Positions 57,274 to 64,000 of a stretch of DNA of 64,000 nt are shown one piece after another. The notes under the pieces are model-generated. The model was not told the DNA's origin and made no database searches. It saw nothing but the letters and a program-made list of their open reading frames with translations. Within the stretch, counting starts at the first letter, position 1. Each line of letters begins with the position of its first letter. A program made the translations under genes and the position numbers. The stretch comes from Actinomadura hallensis (lineage in GTDB: Bacteria > Actinomycetota > Actinomycetes > Streptosporangiales > Streptosporangiaceae): NCBI RefSeq assembly GCF_006716765.1, contig NZ_VFPO01000001.1, forward strand, positions 4,464,001 through 4,528,000, written 5' to 3'.

Positions 57274-58727
57274 CGACCGACGACATCGCGACCGCATCGG
57301 ACATCGCCCGGCTGGCGCGCGGGACGCTGCTCCCGTCGTTCCCCGGCGCGACCGCGCCCCGCTGGCTGCTGGACGAGCTGGAGGCCGGCCTCGCCGGCGT
57401 CACGCTGTTCGCCCTCACCGGCAACGTCCCGAGCCCGGAGTCCCTCGCCGCGCTCACCGCGCAGCTGCGCAAGGCGGGCGACCCGTTCGTGGCGATCGAC
57501 GAGGAGGGCGGCGACGTCACCCGCCTCGGCGGCCACCGCTCGGGCAGCCCCTACCCCGGCAACGCCGCGCTCGGCGCCGTCGACGACACGGAGCTGACCC
57601 GGCGGATCTACCGGTCGATGGGCGCCGAGCTGGCGGAGGTGGGCGTCAACGTCAACTTCGCGCCGTCGGTGGACGTCAACACCGCCGACGACAACCCCGT
57701 GATCGGCACCCGCTCGTTCGGCTCCGACCCCGGCCTCGTCGCGCGGCACGCCGCCGCGGCGGTCGCCGGGACGCAGGAGGCGGGCGTCGCGGCGTGCGCG
57801 AAGCACTTCCCGGGCCACGGCGCGACGGTGGAGGACTCCCACCTGATGGTCCCGCTGGTCGACGCCGACCTCGACCTGCTGGAGCGCCGCGAGCTGGTCC
57901 CGTTCCGCGCCGCGATCGAGGCCGGCACCCGCGCGGTGATGACCGGGCATCTGAACCTGCCCGCGATCACCCGCGGGACGCCCGCCACGCTGTCCCACGA
58001 CGCGATCACCGGGCTGCTGCGCGAACGGCTCGGCTACCGCGGGGTCATCGTGACCGACGCGCTCGACATGGAGGGCGCGAGCGGCGCGATCGGCATCCCG
58101 GAGGCGGCGGTCCGGGCGCTCGCCGCGGGCGCCGACCTGCTGTGCCTCGGCCCCAACGAGCACGCCGAGACCGTCCGGGCGGTCCTGGCGGCGATCACCG
58201 GGGCCGTCCGGGCCGGGCGGCTGTCGCCCGGCCGGCTGCGGGACGCCGCCGAGCGCACCGCCCGGCTCCGCGCGTGGCTCGCGGGCCCCTCCCCCGCCGC
58301 GGCCGACCGCGCCGCCGGGCTGGAGGCCGCCCGCCGCGCCGTCCGCGTGTCGGGGGCGCTGCCCGGCTGGGACGGGCCGCCGCTGGTCGTCGAGACGGAG
58401 GCCACGGGCAACATCGCGGTCGGGCCGACCCCGTGGGGCCTCGGCCCGTGGGCGCCGGACGCCGTGCGGACCGACGGGTCGGACGGCGCCGCCGCACGCG
58501 TGCTCAAGGAGGCCGCCGGGCGCGGCCTGGTGGTCGTGCTCCGCGACGCGCACCGGCACGCGAGCCAGCGCGCCCTGGCCACGGCGCTTCTGACGGCCCG
58601 CCCCGACACCGTCGTGGTGGAGATGGGCCTGCCCGTCTGGCGCCCCGGCTCGGCGGTCTACGTCGCCACCTACGGCGCCGCCGCGGCCAACGCCCAGGCG
58701 GCGGCCGAGATCCTGGGCCTGGCCTGA
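57270..58727 (+). CDS. GH3 beta-N-acetylhexosaminidase (NagZ-like)
   Basis: 485 residues without signal peptide, so cytoplasmic. The glycoside hydrolase family 3 domain (about 15-330) has AIDEEGGDVTRLGG, KHFPGHGATVEDSH (the NagZ acid/base His-Asp loop) and IVTDALDMEGAS with the catalytic nucleophile Asp. A C-terminal domain (about 350-485) follows, as in longer actinobacterial members. It should release N-acetylglucosamine from imported chito-oligosaccharides or muropeptide fragments. GTG 57270 overlaps the permease stop. Phosphorylase activity, known for some GH3 hexosaminidases, cannot be ruled out. Confidence 0.88.
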   Translation: MTTDDIATASDIARLARGTLLPSFPGATAPRWLLDELEAGLAGVTLFALTGNVPSPESLAALTAQLRKAGDPFVAIDEEGGDVTRLGGHRSGSPYPGNAALGAVDDTELTRRIYRSMGAELAEVGVNVNFAPSVDVNTADDNPVIGTRSFGSDPGLVARHAAAAVAGTQEAGVAACAKHFPGHGATVEDSHLMVPLVDADLDLLERRELVPFRAAIEAGTRAVMTGHLNLPAITRGTPATLSHDAITGLLRERLGYRGVIVTDALDMEGASGAIGIPEAAVRALAAGADLLCLGPNEHAETVRAVLAAITGAVRAGRLSPGRLRDAAERTARLRAWLAGPSPAAADRAAGLEAARRAVRVSGALPGWDGPPLVVETEATGNIAVGPTPWGLGPWAPDAVRTDGSDGAAARVLKEAAGRGLVVVLRDAHRHASQRALATALLTARPDTVVVEMGLPVWRPGSAVYVATYGAAAANAQAAAEILGLA

Positions 58728-58733
58728 ACGCTC

Positions 58734-58766
58734 CCCGAGGACCCTCCTCAAGGGACGCTCCTCGGG
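58734..58766 (+). terminator. Terminator of the amino-sugar operon
   Basis: CCCGAGGA (58734-58741) and TCCTCGGG (58759-58766), 8-bp perfect stem, 17-base loop, seven bases after the GH3 stop. Confidence 0.7.
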
Positions 58767-58830
58767 ACCGCGGGCGGGGCCGCCGGGCGCGCGGGACGGC
58801 GGCCCAACCCGAGTGGTCCGATCGACAAGG

Positions 58831-58836
58831 GATAAT
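58831..58836 (+). promoter_or_regulatory. Candidate -10 for leaderless Rrf2 gene
   Basis: GATAAT ends six bases before ATG 58843, so transcription would begin on the start codon. No ribosome binding site is present. No clear -35 is seen, so an activator or an extended element may be needed. Confidence 0.5.
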
Positions 58837-58842
58837 GCCCGT

Positions 58843-59307
58843 ATGCGATTGTCCGCCCGGGTTGACTACGCGCTGCGCGCCGCAGCCGAACTGGCGGTCG
58901 CCGGGAGCCGCCCGGTGACCGCCGTCCAGCTGGCCGAGGCGCAGCAGATACCGCCCAAATTCCTGGAGAACATCCTCGGCCAGCTGCGCCGGTCCGGACT
59001 CATCCGGAGCCAGCGGGGCCCCGAGGGCGGCTACTGGCTGGCGCGGCAGCCCGAGCAGATCTCCCTCGCCGACATCATCCGCGCCATCGACGGGCCCCTG
59101 CTCGGCGTCCGGGGCGAGCGCCCCGAGCACGTCGGGTACGAGGGCGCCGCGCGTCCCCTGCAGGAGGTGTGGATCGCGCTGCGCGCCAGCGAACGCTCGA
59201 TCCTCGAGCAGGTCAGGCTCTCGCACATAGCGTCGGGCGAGCTGCCCGAAGCCGTCCGCAAGCTCACCGAGGACCCGGCGGCCTGGGAAAGCCCCTCGTT
59301 GATATAG
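58843..59307 (+). CDS. Rrf2-family transcriptional regulator without cysteines
   Basis: About 154 residues. The N-terminus MRLSARVDYALRAAAELAVAG and the wing SQRGPEGGYWLARQPEQISLADIIRAIDGP are diagnostic of Rrf2 proteins. Members such as IscR, NsrR and RsrR sense Fe-S status, nitric oxide or redox through cysteines, but this protein contains no cysteine at all, so it cannot hold the usual cluster. It is four bases upstream of nei2 in the same direction, suggesting an operon. Effector unknown. Confidence 0.88.
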   Translation: MRLSARVDYALRAAAELAVAGSRPVTAVQLAEAQQIPPKFLENILGQLRRSGLIRSQRGPEGGYWLARQPEQISLADIIRAIDGPLLGVRGERPEHVGYEGAARPLQEVWIALRASERSILEQVRLSHIASGELPEAVRKLTEDPAAWESPSLI

Positions 59308-59311
59308 CCCG

Positions 59312-60094
59312 ATGCCGGAAGGCGACGTCGTCTGGCTGACCGCCCGGCGCCTGCACGAGGTGCTCGCCGGGCGGCGGCTGACGCGCTCGGACTTCCGCGT
59401 CCCCCGGTTCGCGACCGCCGACCTGCGCGGCCGGACGGTCCTCGGCGCGGTGTCGCGCGGCAAGCACCTCCTCGTCCGCGTGGAGGGCGGGCTGACCGTC
59501 CACACGCACCTGCTGATGGAGGGCCGCTGGCGGATCGGGCGCGCCGGTCCCCCGCCGCGCGACCACCGGGTGCGGCTCGTGCTGGCGAACTCCGAGTGGC
59601 AGGCCGCGGGCTACTCGCTGGGCCTGGTCGAGCTGCTGCGCACCGACGAGGAGGACAAGGCCGTCGGCCACCTCGGTCCCGACCTGCTCGACCCGGCGTG
59701 GGACGCGGGCATGGCCGCCGAGGCCGCCGCGCGGCTCGCCGAGGACCCCGGCCGGGCCGTCGGCGAGGCGCTGCTCGACCAGACGCGCCTCGCGGGCATC
59801 GGCAACGTCTACAAGGCCGAGATCCTGTTCCTGCGGGGTGTGAACCCGTGGACGGGCGTCGGGGACGTCCCCGACCTGAAAGGGCTGGTGGAGCTCGCTC
59901 ACCGGCTCCTGGACGCCAACAAGGAGCGGCCCGGCCACATCACCACGGGCGACCTGGGGCGGGGCCGCGAGCACTGGGTGTACGGGCGGGCGGGACGCCC
60001 CTGCCGGCGCTGCGGCACCCGGATCGAGCGCGCCGACCAGGGATCGCGGGCGGGCGAGCGCATCACCTTCTGGTGCCCGCACTGCCAGAGATGA
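59312..60094 (+). CDS. nei2: Endonuclease VIII-like DNA glycosylase Nei2
   Basis: 260 residues. Fpg/Nei family base-excision repair glycosylase/AP lyase that removes oxidised pyrimidines. MPEGDVVWLTARRLHEVL (catalytic Pro2-Glu3 after Met removal), VHTHLLMEGRW, the helix-two-turn-helix AGIGNVYKAEILFLRGVNPW, and a C-terminal zinc finger with CRRCG and CPHC. The MPEGD start and linkage to lhr in relatives favour the Nei2 subgroup. It is co-directional with the Rrf2 gene. Confidence 0.92.
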   Translation: MPEGDVVWLTARRLHEVLAGRRLTRSDFRVPRFATADLRGRTVLGAVSRGKHLLVRVEGGLTVHTHLLMEGRWRIGRAGPPPRDHRVRLVLANSEWQAAGYSLGLVELLRTDEEDKAVGHLGPDLLDPAWDAGMAAEAAARLAEDPGRAVGEALLDQTRLAGIGNVYKAEILFLRGVNPWTGVGDVPDLKGLVELAHRLLDANKERPGHITTGDLGRGREHWVYGRAGRPCRRCGTRIERADQGSRAGERITFWCPHCQR

Positions 60095-60117
60095 CCGGCC
60101 GGCCGGGCGGTCCCCGG

Positions 60118-60639
60118 TCAGCCGGCGGTCACCTTCCCGCCCGCAACGGTCAGGGCCGCCTGGGCGCCGCCTTCGGGGCAGTCCTCGCCGTTCGGGTACG
60201 TCGCCTCCGGCGTGACGCCCAGGTCCTGGGTGAGGATCGTCCGGCCCCCGGAGTCGAGTAGCGCGAACACGACCCGCACGGGCTGCTTCGGCAGTCCCTC
60301 CACCGGGGCGAAGCCGCCCTTCGACCCGTCGGGTGAGGCGGACGCGCTGCAGACCGCGTCCGGGTCGTCGCCCTCGCAGCCCATGGGGACGCTCACCGAC
60401 TGCGGCGCCAGGTCGAGCGAGACGTCACGGCACGTCCCGTCCCAGCAGACCCGCAGCGACGCGGACGCCGCGTCCGCCGCGTCGGAGGGCGCCACGGCGA
60501 CCCGCAGCCCGGACGGAGCGCCGATCTCCGTGCACACGCGTTCGCCCCCGGCCCCGGCCTGCCCGCAGGCGGCCAGTGCGGCCACCGCGGCGCCGATCAC
60601 CGCCCACCTCGACACCGATCCCGCCGGCAAAACGTTCAT
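60118..60639 (-). CDS. Small secreted lipoprotein, unknown
   Basis: About 173 residues. Signal peptide with lipobox LAAC (AVIGAAVAALAACG), then a mature domain with seven cysteines, several in pairs (VCWDGTC, GCEGDDPDAVC), suggesting disulfides. I do not recognise the family. ATG 60639 follows GGGGG with almost no spacing; upstream in-frame starts would bury the signal peptide, so this start is preferred. It converges on nei2 with 23 bases between. Confidence 0.72.
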   Translation of the reverse strand: MNVLPAGSVSRWAVIGAAVAALAACGQAGAGGERVCTEIGAPSGLRVAVAPSDAADAASASLRVCWDGTCRDVSLDLAPQSVSVPMGCEGDDPDAVCSASASPDGSKGGFAPVEGLPKQPVRVVFALLDSGGRTILTQDLGVTPEATYPNGEDCPEGGAQAALTVAGGKVTAG

Positions 60640-60718
60640 CCCCCGATACCACCACAACCCGGACGCCCGCACCCGGCGAACTCCAGGCCCGCCGGACACC
60701 GAGGGAGCGACATGCGAA

Positions 60719-60749
60719 AGCCCCGGGCCGCCTTGTGCCGGCCGGGGCT
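60719..60749 (-). terminator. dps terminator
   Basis: AGCCCCGG (60719-60726) and CCGGGGCT (60742-60749), perfect 8-bp stem with a 15-base loop. Leftward it is followed by TTTC. It lies 100 bases past the dps stop. Confidence 0.7.
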
Positions 60750-60848
60750 CTCGTCGGGCTCGGGATCGGCCGCGTGCGCCGGGCATCACGGCGGCGCGTC
60801 AGGCCGCTTCCGGGCCCTGACTGTCGGGCGCTCTCGGGTACGGGGACG

Positions 60849-61316
60849 TCAGGTCTGGGCCTGGAACATCCAGTGCTGCTTCTCCAGCTTGCTCGTGATG
60901 CTGATGAGCAGGTCCTGGGTGACCTGGTCCGGCTCGTCGGTCGCCTTGATGCGCTCGCGGAAGCGGCTGATCATCTGCGCGAGCAGGTCGGTGATCGCCG
61001 CGACGACCTTGTCGTCGTCGAGGTAGCCCGCCTCCAGCTGGGGCAGCTGCGTGCGGTCGGCGACCGTGCGGGCGCGGCCGTCCGGGTTCACCCCGACCGC
61101 CACGGCGCGCTCGGCCACGTCGTCCTGGCCGGCGCGCGCGATCGCGACGACCTCGTCCAGGTGCTCGTGGACGACCTTGAAGTTGCGTCCGGTCAGGTTC
61201 CAGTGGGCCTGCTTGGCCACCAGCGAAAGATCGATGAGGTCGATGAGAGCGCCCTGCAGGGCCTCCCCCACTACCTTGAGGTCCGAATCCGAGAGGGGGC
61301 TCTTGACCGCAGCCAT
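60849..61316 (-). CDS. dps: Dps-family ferritin-like protein
   Basis: 155 residues, the usual Dps length. The dodecamer stores iron and shields DNA from oxidative damage. The ferroxidase site lies at subunit interfaces: AKQAHWNLTGRNFKVVHEHLDE carries the His, His and Asp ligands, all present. No long basic DNA-binding tail is seen. GGAGCC upstream supports ATG 61316. A long inverted repeat lies 70-120 bases upstream. Confidence 0.92.
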   Translation of the reverse strand: MAAVKSPLSDSDLKVVGEALQGALIDLIDLSLVAKQAHWNLTGRNFKVVHEHLDEVVAIARAGQDDVAERAVAVGVNPDGRARTVADRTQLPQLEAGYLDDDKVVAAITDLLAQMISRFRERIKATDEPDQVTQDLLISITSKLEKQHWMFQAQT

Positions 61317-61383
61317 GTCCGGGGCTCCTTCCGCGTCGTTACGGCGTCTGTCCGTTACAACAGGGGAGCCTGCCCTGGAATGC

Positions 61384-61438
61384 CGCGTTCATGCGTGAAG
61401 CCGCACACACCCGCGGCCCGGGTCGGTGCATGAACGCG
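61384..61438. promoter_or_regulatory. 11-bp inverted repeat between clgR-like gene and dps
   Basis: CGCGTTCATGC (61384-61394) and GCATGAACGCG (61428-61438), perfect, with a 33-base loop. It could be the terminator of the clgR-like gene, a paired operator for dps, or both. Confidence 0.55.
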
Positions 61439-61449
61439 CAGGACGCGGA

Positions 61450-61803
61450 TCAGGCGGCGACCATGTCGGCGCGCAGCTCGCCGGCGATCTCTTCCGGGGT
61501 CTCGGGGATCTTGTCGGCGGGGATGCGCTCGTGCTCGGGCGCGCCCGCCATGACGGGCTCGTGCTGCAGCTCGGCCAGGGCCAGCTGGTCGGCGACGTCC
61601 CTCAGGACGTGCGACAACGGGACCCCCAGGGCCTTGCAGATCGACGACAGCAGCTCCGAGGACGCCTCCTTCTGTCCCCGTTCGACCTCGGACAGGTAGC
61701 CGAGTGACACCCGCGCGGCCGCGGACACCTCACGGAGGGTGCGTCCCTGGCGCAGCCGCAGCTGCCGCAGTACGTCACCGAGCAGCTGGCGAAGCAGGAC
61801 CAT
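61450..61803 (-). CDS. clgR: ClgR-like helix-turn-helix regulator
   Basis: 117 residues. The Xre-type helix-turn-helix (about 5-62) reads [40 protein letters not shown] and [17 protein letters not shown]. This and the C-terminal acidic tail match ClgR, the actinobacterial activator of clp protease genes. Position just after cinA and near pgsA agrees with mycobacteria. ATG 61803 follows GGGAGGGAGCGAG. A CGCTGGAAACG site at 61893-61903 vaguely resembles a ClgR box. Confidence 0.85.
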   Translation of the reverse strand: MVLLRQLLGDVLRQLRLRQGRTLREVSAAARVSLGYLSEVERGQKEASSELLSSICKALGVPLSHVLRDVADQLALAELQHEPVMAGAPEHERIPADKIPETPEEIAGELRADMVAA

Positions 61804-61914
61804 CGTCTCGCTCCCTCCCTCAGTTCGGACCATCTGCCGGTTCCACCGTACCCGGCTTGACGGTGAGCGTGGCAGACCGTTGATTTCGTGTTCGCTGGAA
61901 ACGTAACGCTGTAA

Positions 61915-63210
61915 TCAAGCCAGATCTTCCCGGTCTGCCCGAGCCTTCCCGCTCGCGTCCTCGACGTCAAGTCCCAGCAAAAGTCGTCTCAGCAGGTCAA
62001 GGGCGTGCACGACGGTCATCCGGCGGATCACCCCGCGGGACTCCGCCCCGGATCCCGGCACGGGGAGTTTCGGGCCGGCCACGACGGGCGGGCCTTCGGG
62101 ACCGGCCACGCCGACATAGACCGTTCCCACGGGACGGCCGTCCTGCGGCTCGGGCCCGGCCACACCGGTGGCGGCGATCCCGTACGTCGCGCCGAGGGCG
62201 TCCCGCACGCCCGCGGCCATCGCGGCGGCCACGTCCGGGTGCACGGCCCCGTGCTCCGCCAGCAGCTCTCCCGGGACGCCGAGCGCCCGGCGCTTCACCT
62301 CGGTGGCGTACGCCACGACGCCGCCCGCGAACGTCGCGGACGACCCCGGCATCCCGGTCAGCTCCGCGCCGATCAGGCCCCCGGTCAGCGACTCCGCGGT
62401 CGCGACCGTCGCGGAGCGCTCGGCAAGCAGCCGGTGGACGACGCGGTCGAGCGTCTCCTCGTCGGCGCCGTACACGGCCGGGCCCAGCAGTTCCCTCACC
62501 CGCGCCTCGACGCCCGCCAGCCGCTCCGCGGCGTCGTCGCCGGCCACCGAGATCCGGATCTTCACCTCGGCCGGGTCGGGCAGGTAGGCGAGCCGGACCC
62601 CGTCCATCGCCTCGACCTCCGCGAGGCGGGTCGCGACGACCGACTCCCACATGCCGGCGGTGCGCAGCGTGCGGCGCGCCACCGCGGGCAGCCCGGCGAT
62701 CGCGGCCAGCTCCGGCAGCACCACCTCGTCCATGATCGTGCGCATCTCGAACGGGACGCCGGGCAGCGCGTAGACGATCCCGCCGGGCAGCTCGACGCGC
62801 AGGCCGGGCGCCGAGCCGGCCGAGTTCCCGAGGATCCGGGCGCCCTCGGGGACGTCGGCCATGCGCAGCGCCATCGGCTGGAGCTCGCGCCCCGCCCTCG
62901 CGACCCGCTCGCGCAGCCGCCGCTCCAGCGACGGGTCCCGGCGGAGCGCGACCCCGGCCGCCTTGGCGAGCGCGTCCCTGGTGAGGTCGTCGTAGGTGGG
63001 GCCGAGCCCGCCGGTGGTGATGACGGCGTCGGCCCGCCCGAGCGCGGAGTTCACCGCCTCGACGATCACGTCCAGTTCGTCGCCGACGACCACGCTGCGG
63101 GTGACCTCCACCCCGTGGTCGGCGAGCCTGCGCCCGAGCCACGCCACGTTCCCGTTGACCGTGTCGCCGAGCAGCAGCTCGTCCCCGACGGTGAGCAGTT
63201 CGATCCGCAT
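61915..63210 (-). CDS. cinA: CinA: competence/damage-inducible protein, nicotinamide-nucleotide amidase
   Basis: About 431 residues. The N-terminal MoCF-like COG1058 domain (about 1-170) has IELLTVGDELLLGDTVN and VITTGGLGPTYDDLT. The C-terminal amidase domain (about 260-415) has TVATAESLTGGLIGAELT and GIAATGVAGPEPQDGRPVGTV. Such proteins recycle NMN, with ADP-ribose pyrophosphatase activity in the N-domain. GGGAACGCG precedes ATG 63210. It is followed leftward by the clgR-like gene and preceded by pgsA. Confidence 0.94.
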   Translation of the reverse strand: MRIELLTVGDELLLGDTVNGNVAWLGRRLADHGVEVTRSVVVGDELDVIVEAVNSALGRADAVITTGGLGPTYDDLTRDALAKAAGVALRRDPSLERRLRERVARAGRELQPMALRMADVPEGARILGNSAGSAPGLRVELPGGIVYALPGVPFEMRTIMDEVVLPELAAIAGLPAVARRTLRTAGMWESVVATRLAEVEAMDGVRLAYLPDPAEVKIRISVAGDDAAERLAGVEARVRELLGPAVYGADEETLDRVVHRLLAERSATVATAESLTGGLIGAELTGMPGSSATFAGGVVAYATEVKRRALGVPGELLAEHGAVHPDVAAAMAAGVRDALGATYGIAATGVAGPEPQDGRPVGTVYVGVAGPEGPPVVAGPKLPVPGSGAESRGVIRRMTVVHALDLLRRLLLGLDVEDASGKARADREDLA

Positions 63211-63757
63211 CGCGTTCCCATCTCGGCTCGTCCAGGGCTCCGCGGGACGCCGTTCGCGGCGCGCCCCGCCCGGGCGTCCCGAATCTACCGGCGGCGGTCC
63301 CGCGGGCGGACGGCCCGGGGCGGCGCCGCCGACGGGACCGGGCCCCCGCCGGTTGACGGGAGAAATCGACCGGAACAGGACGGGCGGTGCGCGAGCCGAT
63401 CGCACCGGTCCAAACCGCCCTCAGGGCCCTCCCCCCCGTTCGCTCGCCCGGGAAAGCGGCGGCCGCGCATTGCGTCCCTCCGCCGCTGCCGCGGCCTCCG
63501 CTGCGCGCTCACCGCGGGGCCGCCCGGGCGCGCATCGGCACCCCGGGCCGCGGAGCCCGCTTCCGCGGATGCGCGGAAGCGCAGGTCACGGTGTGAGTCA
63601 TCACTCATTCGCGGCGGTTCGTCGGCCGCGCGTCCGGGAGCGATAATTGACTATCGCGGCGCCGCGAAACGGGGCTGCGGGGCCACGACCGGGGTGGGCG
63701 TGGTCCCGCAGCCCATCCGGTTCACGACCGGCCGGGCCCCCTCGGGTGACCGGGCCC
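63211..63757. other. Intergenic region between pgsA and cinA
   Basis: 547 bases. It holds a perfect 9-bp hairpin GCTTCCGCG-gatg-CGCGGAAGC (63559-63580) and a short dyad TGAGT-N4-ACTCA (63594-63607). A leftward ORF from 63608 (MSDDSHRDLRFRASAEAG, 107 codons) spans these but is Arg/Gly/Pro-rich and unconvincing. The cinA promoter should lie here. Confidence 0.4.
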
Positions 63758-64000
63758 TCAGGACCCTTCAAGGGCCTCCGGCCGGCGGCCCGCCCGCCAC
63801 GCCCGGTAGACGTAGTCGAGGCCGGTGACGACCGTGACGACCAGCGCCGCGCCCATCGCGGCCCAGCGCAGGTAGTCCAGCGGGCCGGGCAGCAGGTACA
63901 GGCCGATCGCGACGACCTGCAGCATCGTCTTCAGCTTGCCGCCCTTGCTCGCCGGGATCACGCTGCGGCGGATCAGCACGAACCGCATCACCGTGATGCC
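63758..64000 (-). CDS. pgsA: CDP-diacylglycerol-glycerol-3-phosphate 3-phosphatidyltransferase, C-terminal part
   Basis: The last 80 codons, cut by the window edge. The segment MRFVLIRRSVIPASKGGKLKT and the two following membrane helices (VAIGLYLLPGPLDYLRW, GAALVVTVVTGLDYVYRAW) match the C-terminus of PgsA, which makes phosphatidylglycerol phosphate in the membrane. The catalytic CDP-alcohol motif lies outside the window. The pgsA-cinA-clgR order is common in actinobacteria. Confidence 0.88.
   Translation of the reverse strand, partial: GITVMRFVLIRRSVIPASKGGKLKTMLQVVAIGLYLLPGPLDYLRWAAMGAALVVTVVTGLDYVYRAWRAGRRPEALEGS

Noticed and set aside
63285-63608. 107-codon leftward ORF between pgsA and cinA
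   Set aside because: Low-complexity Arg/Gly/Pro content, no ribosome binding site, and it runs through hairpins; treated as non-coding.

Overview
The window is a stretch of chromosome from a very GC-rich actinomycete. GC was judged by eye from the near-universal G/C third codon positions and was not computed. Supporting marks are an actinobacterial-type recA region (recA, recX, DUF3046, rny, miaB, miaA, dapF, lhr, nei2, dps, clgR, cinA, pgsA), a mycobacterial-style SOS box and PafBC-type promoter at recA, and sugar ABC transporters without their own ATPase. A Streptosporangiales or Thermomonosporaceae-like host (for example Actinomadura) is my guess and is not proven by the sequence. No tRNA, rRNA, CRISPR array, insertion sequence or prophage was seen.

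Layout. 1-790: divergent lepA (5' end only) and rpsT. 795-3167: accessory block with an RNA 2'-phosphotransferase (kptA), a HAD-like protein, a LysR regulator and an SRPBCC protein. 3178-7316: holA, comEC and comEA. 7378-11392: DegV protein, a HutI-like amidohydrolase and hflX, all leftward. 11703-17424: malate synthase plus glcDEF, which together turn glycolate into malate. 17535-18254: membrane-anchored unknown. 18342-23639: a four-gene, translationally coupled peptide-type ABC importer. 24317-26296: orphan NarL-type sensor kinase.

26631-31202: dapF, miaA, a LigB-like dioxygenase and miaB, with a small antitoxin-like gene in between on the other strand. 31381-35027: gluABCD-type amino-acid importer. 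35223-37247: S9 peptidase. 37315-42110: rny, recX, a small unnamed ORF and recA. 42356-44820: ATP-grasp protein, DUF3046 protein and a membrane esterase. 44939-49609: lhr. 49751-58727: secA2, a tiny basic ORF, and a ROK-regulated amino-sugar uptake cluster (solute-binding protein, two permeases, GH3 hexosaminidase). 58843-63210: Rrf2 regulator, nei2, lipoprotein, dps, clgR-like regulator and cinA. 63758-64000: 3' end of pgsA.

The most striking single feature is recA, interrupted by a 364-residue intein with LAGLIDADG homing-endonuclease motifs, at the same RecA site as I recall for the Mycobacterium leprae intein. A 62-codon unnamed ORF is wedged between recA and recX with overlapping stop and start codons. 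The recA upstream region carries a LexA-type box and a PafBC-type promoter, and the box may also serve the divergent ATP-grasp gene. DNA-damage functions cluster over the right half (recA, recX, lhr, nei2, dps).

Other recurring signals are -10 hexamers 6-8 nt from start codons that suggest leaderless transcripts, and short tandem duplications that overlap or abut stop codons of four plus-strand genes. Strong perfect inverted repeats mark several gene ends.
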